Positions 11,001-23,000 of a stretch of 64,000 nt of DNA are shown here, piece by piece (the stretch's first letter is position 1; the number at the start of each line of letters is the position of its first letter). The DNA is taken from assembly GCA_963922205.1 (NCBI GenBank), contig CAWUHX010000353.1, forward strand, positions 186,001 through 250,000, read 5' to 3'. The DNA is from Romanomermis culicivorax. Taxonomy: Eukaryota; Nematoda; Enoplea; Mermithida; Mermithidae. The notes beneath the pieces are model-generated. The model saw nothing but the letters and a program-made list of their open reading frames with translations, did not search any database and was not told the DNA's origin. A program made the position numbers and the translations under genes.

Positions 11001-14000
11001 TCTTCTATAACGTTCGCTAGTCAGCTGCTGACCGAGTTGAATAAATATTTGATAGCGTCAACCGATGGTTCCACGTTCAATATGTTCTCTTATGTTCTGC
11101 AAGAAACGCTAAAATTTCTCGAATGCAATACTGAAAAACGTTTGATGAAGAATACGCCAGCCGAATTAATATGGAATTCCTTGTCGGACGGTGTTCGACT
11201 GTCTTTGTCGCCATCTTTATCCACCATGTAAGCGTTTGACCATTTCTACGACTTTTTGAGGTAAACGATTCTATAAGAAAGATTGAATAAACTGATGCAT
11301 AAGGTTGATTATACAGTTAACATATCCTCGTAATTCTGTAACTGGCGTAAAAAAGCTCTGGTCAATGGGATACAAAAGAATAGCAAATATTGTGCGTAAA
11401 ATGGATTTGCATCTTCAGATAGAGCGTCCATTTTTGTATGACAAAAGTACTACCTGACTCGAAGCTTCGTTGCACGCTGTATCAGACCATTTTTATTTCC
11501 AGCTCGTAAGCCATTTGGCTCTATAGGCGAAATTTTCACAAGTCAAGCCCGAAATTTGTGAACCAAAAGTGAAAAATGTGAGATTTGCGTGTTGTAATAC
11601 TACTACTGAACATTAATGAAGTGACGTGACATCCTACATGTCAATATTTTTGGAATGGATCCCTGCCACAGAATGAGTGTACATCTAGTTGAGTTTGTTG
11701 GCAAACGAGTTTTCAGATCATGAAGCTATATTAAACTTGCTTGAACGGCCAGTAATTGTTGCTAAAACTCACAAATATACCAAATTTTTTCTTGCTTTCA
11801 TTTTTTCCCGAAATGGATAAATATGACGAGATAGTTATATACGTCTGGAACCGATGTAGGGATAAATGGCATGTGGTTATAGGTATTATACATACATATA
11901 ATAAGGAGTGTCTATGATATGCTATAAAAATCCCAATTGCCAAGAGTGCTCAAATTCATGGTATCCGGTGATTTCCGCTAGTATAGTAGCACCCGATACA
12001 TCAACTCGGGGAAATCGGGGAAGCTGTTCGAACACTCCTTCCTTGTCAGACCAAAATGTTGTGAAAATGTCAATTTTTAGGCGAGAAATGTTAAAAGCGT
12101 CAAATTTTTTGTCAAAAAAATTTTCGTTAAAAGTCTTTTCGTGGGTTTTTCGGGGCTCTAATTCGTGTTTTCGATACATTTTTAGCCACTCTTGAGTCTA
12201 AAATTCGCTTTTTTCGACCACTTTAACCACTTGCCCCGAATAGGCCGCATGAGCTGACGTCCTCTAAAAACGCCGCTGACTCCCTAGTGTCAAGGAGCTG
12301 TTATGTATGATAGACATACATGTATATAAGCATGGGCTTCTCACCGAACTTTCGGTTTCCCCACCCAATCTTAACGTTCATTCCAAAGATGTTGAATGTT
12401 GAAAAAATTTCGATTCGATGGACACTCCTTCACCGATAAGACTGCGAGCTTCCCACCTGGGCCGGTGTATTGCATAAGTGAGCCCCGTGGTCTGATTTTT
12501 AAGGCAAATGTAAAGCTTGAACTTTGCTTACGTAGAATACTCGGCACATTTTTTTTCTAAAATTAGATGCCGAGCAAAACGTTACAGAACCTCAATTAAA
12601 AGTAATACCCTTGTTGAGGCAACCTGTTCCCGCTACTGGGGGCTTCAGTAAAAGTTAGGCTCGGTCCAGGAAGTGAACCCGGGACCTTGTGGCTACCGTC
12701 CGCACGCTCTAACCAACTGAGCCAACCGAGCAACGTGGAAGGCGCGCTCAAATTGCAACAGCTCGTAGTTGAATTGGTTGCTGTGACCACCCTCAACATC
12801 CCTCCGCCGTCGAGTTTGACGGACCGTCAAGAGCCACCAGTGTTGAGGGACTTCCTGGGTGGTCCGGAGCTGTCCCACCACTGGTCAATGTTGGGGTAGG
12901 TGTGACCATCCCGACCAGGCCTCAACAAAAATGACCGGGTTCGGAACTTGTGGATTGTCTGAAACAAGTCCGGCCATTTTTCTTGAGCCCTCGTCGGGAT
13001 GGTCACACCTACCTCGACATTGGCCAGTGGTGGGACAGCTCCAGCACCACCCAGGAAGTCCTTAAACACCCTAAAAACCTGGTTATGGGGTTATCTGTAT
13101 TAAATGTTAGTTTATGCTTTGGGAAGTGGAGCTGCTACTCGAAGGACAGGAATAAGTTAGCATTATTCTTCGGCTCTGTGTGCCTATCTCTGGTAAATTT
13201 TGACATTTTGACTTCTATAAAGCCATACCTGTAAGAGGTCCGACCAGTTGGGGTGGGGGTCGAAAAAAGTCGAAATTTTTTCCAAAAAAGGCCAAAAAAC
13301 ATACACTTTTTCGCAAATTTTTTTTAATTTTTCCAAACTGGGGGGTTGGGTATATGGTTGGCCAAGTTGGAGGGCCCCCCCAAGTACAGGTATGTATAAA
13401 GCATAAATAAACTTAAATATTCAATGAGAACATTCAAGTTTTCACTAGCCAATTTGGCTTTATAACCGAATGTTTTAAAAGCTGTTTACTATTTGAAGAA
13501 GCCGTGTCTCCGTTTTATTCCTACCCTGTATGTATTGAGTACTAATTTCTCCAAGTGTTCTTTTGATACGATTTTATTCCGGATGTTTATCCATATTTTA
13601 TCGGTAATCAAATTTTCTCGACGATCGTTTACCCCGTATTTTGATTTGTTTCTCTCATGAAACGTGTGTGGTTATACACTTTTTAAAATAAGACTCCTTT
13701 CAGGTATGTCATGCACAGACGATCAACTGACGGAACGATCACGTATCCCATCTTCAGCAGCAAAGACGTTGGGACTTTTCATCAATGGCATATTAGATTC
13801 ATTAGCGATCTGATAAATAAGGTAAGTTTACAAGACGTTCTCGTAAAAAAATCGATAGTTTCTATTGCAGTGATTTAAAGTGATTTGAAAGTTCATTTTT
13901 ATTATATGCAGTTTCAGAATTACTGTAGGTTTTAGTTGTTCCAGCGTGTACAGAATGATGAGACGATATGACCTTGAAATAATTGGATGGGTTTCGAAAA

Positions 14001-17000
14001 GATTGGAAGTTTATTGAGGATCGAGTCGGTAGGGAGTCGACTTTGGGATAGATTGATACTAACTACTTCCTTATGTTGAGTCTTTATTTGAATTTGAAAT
14101 ATACAAGGTAGGCTTAATTCCTGAGATTTTTTATTCGATTATACCTATTTATGCATGGATTCCTGTAAAAGTTTATGCAATTTTTCATCAAATTATGCAA
14201 TTTTGTAGAGTTTTGCAAGCTTTTTGGCTCGTTTTCTGACGTTTCTTATCTTGAACCTTGAGGCATCATTGATTCGATCCTCACCTTTTCAGTGGATGCG
14301 ATGCAAAAAAACTACAGTGAGATTGAAATAATTATGCAATAAAACAGAAGTTATTGTTGTAGTGATGCGTCTGGCTATTCATTACGTGGCATGTCATCAC
14401 CACTACAACCACAATTTTCGAACCATCCACGTGGCTTGGTTAGCGCAGTTCGATAGCGCGTCTATCTTGTATGTAGAAGGTCGAGGGTTCGAGGCCCTCA
14501 CTGAGCGTTATTTTTCTAACGCGCCGGCCACGTGGATTTGGGCATACGACATCATTGGCGAAAATTTGGAAATAATATTTTGTAGTCGGACATTATCGAA
14601 ATGTATGCTCCAGGGAAACGTTGAAAAAGTCAATTTAAACCTACACTATTTGAAAATTTACACTTCTCTGCAGATAATTGCGATTTTATTAAAGCGATAG
14701 GAGCCGCGTTTCGATGGCTACCTTATTTCAACCATCCATGTTTCTAACAGCTAATAATATAGACGACTGCGACGGAGAAATGATCAATTTTTTCAACTCA
14801 GCTGATGTACAATGTTCGAAAATCATTGTTTCGTATTGATAAGGCTTCATTGCAATAATGCAAGAGGAGTCTCATATTGTGTCTTCGATACCATGTATTG
14901 AAGTTGCGCATGCTACTTTTTCATCAGCAATGTATAGGGCCGTTCTTAGGATTTTAGCGGCCCTGGGCAAAATCGGCTGTAACGGCCTTCATTTTTTTCA
15001 ATAATTATTATATAGCACGCCATTTTTAGGTAATAGGTGATTCACTACTTCACATACTATAGAATATCTAAAAACGATGCATAGTTCCATTATTACAATA
15101 TTTTATTCACTAAAAATAACACATTTAGGAACCGATTGAATGACTGCAACAGGCCCTCCAACTCTGTGTATGTCCATGCATAATAGACCATATAGAACGG
15201 CCCTGGAGATGTGCCAGATTCAAAGCGAAAGTGATTTGGACAAAGTTTTTTAAACTAGTTACCATTTCTATGCGGAAACGTTTAACTACTCAGTCCAAAA
15301 ATACGCTTTTTTGGTTTGAAAATTATAATTTTGAATGATATGAAATAGCGCTTATAGCGGGTCTGGTCATGGGACTGCACTGTCTTTTAACGAACACACA
15401 TCGGATTAGTTTGTTAAATTCTAAACCTACCTGTCCCAGTCTTTGACTTTATTGCTTTACTAGCAATGCTTAACGATGAACTTCTATCTAACGCTTTAGA
15501 TGAACCATCCGAAAGGCAAAGAATTCTTCAAGTCGCTCGAAATAGCTGCCTTACACGACTTGAATGTTTCTAGATTTATTTTGCCTCATGTCGTACTACA
15601 GAAATTAAAGGAACAAGACGATGTTGGCGCCGAAGTGGTAAAAGTTTTTTGTGCAATTTTCACGTCTTCTCGTTTTCTGTTACTTTTTCTACACATCCAG
15701 CTTTTGTATTGTAGGTTTTGAATGAAATTAAGGTTATTTTATCTCATGATTCGTCCAGCGTTAATTCAGAATTATCAACGCACGTTACACAAGAAATATT
15801 CTCATTGTTAGACTTTCTGCATTGTTGGAGCTGCAAAAGTTACGCTGAAGTGGAAAAACGTAAGATAATTTTAAATTCTATTTCTTGGGGATTGTGGGTA
15901 ACATAAGGTGGGGACTCGTCGTCTCGTGCTGTCAGCGAATGTTCATATCGAAGATATATTTGTACATTATATTGTTTTTATATCTTTATCTGGCTATTTA
16001 CAACCATAATAATATGTATAACCACGAAAAAATAGATTATCATTATGCAGACTACCCTTTCTCGAAAAAATGACATAGGTACTGGTCTACTAGCTGATAT
16101 TGGGGTAGCACGACTTACTGATGGGTTAAATTTGAGTAAGTATCATACTGAGTGACATTTAAGAAAAATGACTCACTGAATATCCACAGCGAGTTTGAAA
16201 AAAATGAGATATTATGTTTTGCATTTGAAAAAATGAATTGTGAGCTAATCAGATTGGGAAATTTGCTGTACAAAATTGAGAAGGAAAAATAAATCTTAGT
16301 ATAAATACTACGTTAAGAATAAATCACAGAAATTGTCATGAGGAGGAAAAACATTTTATTCTTCGAGATCATGTAGCATGCAAGTGAAGCATGAGAATAC
16401 TGGGATAGGCCGGTAGAATGTTGTAGGCAACCATTATGTCATCTAATTCAAGATTGGAAAAATCCACATACTAGAGAAATTGCCACCACTGAAACCAGGC
16501 GACAAAAAAAGTCACGAGGAAAGGCACGCAAAAATTCACATTTTACCCCTAGTTAGATATCAGACCTTGGGGATGACTGTCTAAGTGCCTAAAGTGCATA
16601 AAGTGATGAAAAAAATGAACGAATCCTAACAGTAAAAACTTTTATTTTTCAAAAATTTATGTTTTAAGTAATCCTCTGTTTGTTACAGAATTAGAAAAAA
16701 GGAGAGTCGAATGTTTCCTGAACGAAATTTCGTTCGTTACGTTATCAGAATGCGCCGTAAGAAATCAGGCCTATACTCGGGCTTTAATATACTACGAAGC
16801 TTATATTAGTGAAAACCTCGCTAAGTGTCAATCTAACTCGAAACGAGATGCTGTGCAGCCATTCTTGGAGAAATTACAGGTTAGTAACTGTTATTTACCT
16901 TTTTTCACCTACTATAAAATCCATTTAGAATATTCTGACCTGTATAAAGAATAAATTTGGTTTTTCTTACCTGAATACAGTAAAATATTCATATGTTATT

Positions 17001-20000
17001 GAAACAACACCAAAATTTCAGCAAAAGTTAGGTACCATTTTTCGATCCATTACCAAGTGAGCGATTCTAAACTGAGCGATTCCCAGTATGCGATTCTCAA
17101 TTGAGCGGATTCCCTATTGAGCGATTGCCGTGTAAACCATTCCCAAATAAGCGAATTCCTGATTGAACGATTCTGAAATGAGTGATAGATAATGTATTAA
17201 CACTTTCTTCATACTTATCTTCATTATCTTATATTTTTACTTGTATGTATTTCTTTTTTCTTTCGTTTTCTGTGTGTATTGCGTATGTTTTTGTTCATTC
17301 AAGTTTTTACGTTTTCATCTTTTGCCTTTGCTTTGTTTCGTTTTCTATTTTCTTGTCATTTAATTTGCTCATGAAAAAGTGCATTTCAAGTTGCCATTTT
17401 GAATAATTATAGTCTTCCGTATAATTCGTGTACATTTCGGCATGCTTAAGTGTTTAATCGTTGTCGGTGAAAAAATCTTCATGTAAAAAAACATAGACAA
17501 AAGAATGCTGAAGGAAATAAAAGATCAAGAGAAAGAAAATATCAACAAAAATGAACTAGTGAAAATAGGTAGAAGAGCATTAGAAAAAGAAAGAAAATTC
17601 GAAGAGAAGTGACGAGAAAAAAAAACGACATAGAGAAAATAGTTAGAAAGAAGGAAAAAATAATGTGACAAAGTAACGAAAAAAAAAAGTAGCAGGAGAA
17701 TAGGAAAAGTGAAAGGTAAAGAAAGTAAGAATGAAAAAAAATCACGAAGGAGAAAATTGAACTGGAAATAGAGCATGCCGAATGGGGAGACTATGCTTAT
17801 TCAAAATGAAAACTTGTAATGTATTGTTTCGTGAGCAAAAAAGAAAAAGGGTAGATTGGAGGGAAAAAGAAAATGAAAGAAAGCAGAGACAAAAGATGAA
17901 AACGTAAAAACATACATAAGCAATACACACTGAAAATGAAAGAAAAAAATATATATGCAAAGAAAAATATAAGATAAAGAAGCAAAATATGAAAAAAATA
18001 TTAAGTTCTCGATCGCTCTTTTGAGTATTTGTTGTGCAGGTCTTTCCTTCAGATAAAAGAAAGAACTATAGTCGGGTTTGGACTGGTAAAAACTGCTCAT
18101 TGGCCATGTCTCGGATCTAGTGCAACAGCCCCTGACCTGAGAACAAACTAAAACTCTAATCGGGCCCTCTCAGAGCGGACCTCGTAGACTCCCAGAGGAT
18201 AATCTGGTTCCATAGGAATTACTAGAAAGGCGATACCCTTCATCGTTGTGTCCTTAAATCTTGATTGTCTTGTTACCTCGACCATCCCGTTGCCTCGATT
18301 AATGTGTAAAACCCCCGTTACATCGATCAAATGAATTTTTACGAAAAATTTTTTCTCTATCCCGTTACCTCAATTCGACTTTGACGTGGGATTAATTTGA
18401 ATGTTTTGTAGTAATATCACCAGTCTTTACTTATTCCATTGATTTATCAACAAAATCTAACTTCCGTGTGCAAGCAAACATTTTGTCTTTTTTTATTGTG
18501 TTCATCATGATACAGATAATACTCCATATTCTCTTATCTCATCAAAACCAGAATCTTTAAAAACTTTTACTCCAAATCAACTTGTATACTTATGCATCTA
18601 TCCGAATAAATACGAAACTCGCCATAAAAACAATTGAAGCAAATTAGTAGTTGATCCATCAGCCGATCTAACAGATTTATTTCCTTGGAAAAAGTTGAAA
18701 TGATATGGCTGAGACGTACTTTTGCATTTTCATAAATCAGTTCTTCTGTGTTTTGTATAGATAAACGTTGATTGACCATAATCTTCTATTTGAGCACAAA
18801 GTCAATTACAACCTTCTGGCCACTTCAAAAGAACTAAAAAACAATCAGACGTAATTTTTTTACTACATGTTGATGATGAAATTACTCGAGGGAAGCTCGT
18901 GGGAAAATGATACATTAGTAAATTTCTCTCTCTAATTTTTTGTGACGTCACAATCGCTGTAATAAGATTTTCAGTGTTTTCATATACAGCATTAGTCGAA
19001 GTAACGGAACAGCCGAGGTAACGGGACAGTCGAGGTAACGGGACGGTCGGGCTAAACGGGAATTTTTTTTATAACATTAATCGCAGTGACGAGATGCTCG
19101 AGGTAACGGGACAGTCGATGTAAAGAAACACAACCTCCAATCTGACGTCAGCAAGGAACCATTGCCTGGGCGTAGAGACCTTCGTACCAGGGTTCATACA
19201 TAACCTGGAAAACACAGGGAATTTTTTTTCATCTCTGGAAAACCTGGAAAACACTGGGAATTTTGTGGAAAAATAAATATTTTGTGTTGAGAAGTAGAGA
19301 AAAATCGTCAAATTTTTTCGCCGCGCTGCGGCGAGTTTTCTTATTCCACTATGCACATTGAAAGTGAAATTGCTTAAAATCATCGAGTATTTGAGATCGT
19401 TTTTTTTTAGTTTTTCAACTTCAACTTTTAATTTAGCCTTTAAATTATTATGTCAAAGTCAAAGTTTCAATTGGATTGTAAGGGTAATATTCGGGAAAAC
19501 ATTCAAACCATACATGTAATTGGGGGGAAGTGCTATGGGAACCCCCCCAGAAATCGTCGACCATATGGCTAGCCATTGGGCGACCCCTCCCAGGATTTTC
19601 CAATCCTATGGCTAGCCATATGGTAGCCCTAGGGACCCCCATAGTTTTAGTCGGAAAAATACTGAAAAACGTCAATTTTCTCGGCGCTTCGCGCCATAAG
19701 TACTTATTTTATAATTTTTTAGACAAAAATTACTACTTTTTAAACCGTTTTTCGAACATTTTTCATGGAAAAAATCGAATTTTTTTTCCTTCAGAGACCC
19801 CTCCCCCCAAAATTTTGGGAATTACTGACCCCCGGCCCCAAAAAAGTGCTCCACCTCCCCCCCAGACATCGGAGCTCCGTTACATGTATGATTCAAACTC
19901 CTCATTTATGCCAGAAAATTGGAGACTAATCAACAAAATGTTTTCGGCTATATAGAGCATTCACATTTGTTAGCGAAAAAAATCGAGTCTGGTCAGGGTT

Positions 20001-23000
20001 TTTTCAGGTCAATTAAGAGCCATGGCTTCTAAAAATTATGATTGACTCTTAAAAATTTAGAGGCACGAGCCAACATGGCTTATAAAAATTAGAGCCTAAT
20101 GACCCTTTTGATTGGGTGAGTTTCCTGTCCGGAGATGCATTCTCACGCGTTTTTAAGAAAACATCGAAAATTTTCCGGCGCTTCGCACCGGATTTCAAAT
20201 CACTTATGATTCTTGTTATCATTTCTGTTGTGCGGTTGGAAAATGTCGGCTTAGCTTACGCTGGCTTATAGCTTTTAAACATCAGCATGTTATGGATGAA
20301 TGTTTGATCTTGTATTGTTTTTTCACATATTTGACTAAAGCCCGGTTCATACTTCTGCTCGGCGAACAAATTTACCCCGAGCATGCTTGGCGAGCGTCTC
20401 CGAGCACAGCTCCGAGCATGGTCGCCAAGCATGCTCGGCCAGCACCTTGCTCGCCGAGCGTGGATTTGGTTCGTACTTCGCAGCAAATTTTTCTCCTAAA
20501 ATGCATACTTATTTCTTTCCATGTACGAATCATAAAATAAGTACCTTGAAAACAAGGCGTTTTTTCCCAACGTCCTTGTAATCAGGGGATCAAACGATAA
20601 ACAAAAATTCTTTTTTACGAAAAAGATCAATACGTCCAAATTTTTCATCATCTGATAATTTTTTTCGAATAGACATTGCAAAAACTTTACAACAAAAAAA
20701 TGAAATCCTACAAATAAATCTAGAGATCAGAGATGTATCGGAGCTTTTGACCAGCTATGCTAGCCTATCCTACACAATGTTTTCTGACACGAAGGATGAA
20801 AAAAGACTTGACCTTAGCCGTTATCCAGGATAACTCTGTGCCTTCAAGGTCACGCGTGTCAAAAACCTGTGGTTCAAAAAATTCAGTTGATCATTTTAAC
20901 TGTTAGACGAAAAAACAGCTAAAATTTTGTTCTACATGAAATTAATTTAGTCATTATTACATATATTCCAAGAATAAAATTTTCTCGGTAGTTTTTCAAT
21001 GAAGGTTGGGTATGATCGATGTATTGGCATCGGCTGATAATTGACTTTTTTAAATATCGGCCGATGGTTTTTTGGGCGAGCTATGATCGATAATATCCTG
21101 TTTGCTACGGCAATTTTTGCATTAATCAGCCCTGCATGTGATTACTTATGGGGCAAGTGTAAATCTTGGGTCACTTTTGGTTAATTGTGATAAGAAAAAC
21201 GTTGAATGAAATGACAATGTGCTTTTTCCCTCCAATGCATTATGACACAATGGTTGTTGAATAATTTTCAGCCTTCACCTTCTGAAAAAGTGTGCTTAAA
21301 AATCGTTTAATATCCATAATTCACTAAGAATTATTCAACAATATCATGTTGAAAGCAAAACTTTTCGAGGTGAAATACTGTTTCAAATTCAGTGTTATAT
21401 AATTTCTATTGTATTCAAAAAGTTCTGTAGTGAAACTTTTGTGTGAACACCGATGTTGGTCATTCTTTAATTTACATCCACTTAATAAAGCAGAGACAAA
21501 AATAAATCTTGTACCTGAGAGAAAGTTTTCAAGAAGCAGTTTTTGAGATTAAGCAAAAAATGAAATTCTTAACAAACATTATTTCGGCAGACAAGAAGGG
21601 CATGCCATCTTTGGCTATCCTTTCAGATTTTTTTTATCTGTTTCCCATAGTATCGTAGATCGGATTGATTTTCGTTTTTTTCCTTGAATAAGTAAAAGAT
21701 TTTATTTATTTCTCATTTCCCTTATCTCGTTTCATTTCTCGTTTCTCAAAGCAGCAATTACTATTTAAAAGCAATAGTCATTTCTCATTTTCAATGTTTA
21801 TTAACACTAAATAATAAAGAAATATGTAACATGGCGAGTATGTGCATGTGTTACACTTTATGAACTGAACATATTTTTTAATCCTTGACCTGGTTTGCTA
21901 GATGTCTCTGACCCGACCCGTGACCCGATTTAGTATTTTTACTGCCTGACCCAACTCGATATTCTCTGGCCCGATACATGCCAACTACCGACCGATCAGA
22001 GCGCCCATAATTTGGCATTGATCGTGCGCGCATTTGATAAATTATCCCATCTGAGACGCGTCTATACTTATAACATGTGTTGTTCGCCGAGCATGCTTGG
22101 AGGAGTAGAAAAATTTTCTACTACCGCGAGCATGCTCGGCGAGCAAATTTTTTGTGCTCGGGGTTCTGCTCGACAGCTTGCTTGATGCTGTGCTCGCCGA
22201 ACATCTCCGAGCACGCTCGCCGAGCATGCTCGTCGAGCAACTAGCAGAAGTATGAACCGGGCTTAAAACCTAGACTTTTCTTTATTTCCACAAAATCGTT
22301 TTGTGGTTCTTTAGAATTTTCGACTTTCGTGAAGATAACTTTTTGCATTGGGAAAATGATTAAGCGTGGGACAATAGCATAGGTTCTTCTGTCTGAAAAA
22401 GTCATTCAATTCGTTGCTGCTTGCCTAATTTTTCAATTTTAGTTTTTCTAACTGAAAACATGTTGAATTCACTGAAAAATTAGACTTTTCAGGCAGGAAA
22501 GAGATAATAAAAATAGTCATTTTCCAACGATATAGAATATCAAAATCTTAATTTTTTCCGATGCTCTGCACCGCATTAATTACCGATATCCGAGTCCGAA
22601 GTAAAATATCTATCACACTTTTTTATGGTTTATAGGTTGGTTTATATATATCATAAATAATTATGATTGGTGAATTACTGGCTCTTGATATACGAAAACG
22701 TTAGAAAAATGTTTTAACGCTTCCACCAATCAAATGGTGAAAAAATCACGATTGATCATCGGTAGCTGCATAAGAATGTGCTGAAAAATTAATTTTCGGA
22801 CGTTTTAGAGGCCTCAGAATCAAGATTTTTCGGCGCTAGGTTGCGCAATAATTTGAAATAAATTTTTTGATTTAATATTCTATTTTTGATACTTTATCTC
22901 ACACATGTTTCTATTACTCAGTATTTTTCTTCAGGATAGTATATTTCATCATTATAAAAACCTGGAAAATTTTCATTCGTCAACCTGGAAAACATAGGGA

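Noticed and set aside
12596..13069. Overlapping frames on both strands that share peptide wording
   Set aside because: They are produced by the near-perfect hairpin and the tRNA-like sequence, not by genes.
17525..17960. Several minus-strand frames rich in Phe, Ser and Leu, like membrane proteins
   Set aside because: They are read from a polypurine tract and an inverted repeat, overlap each other in different frames and have no family resemblance.
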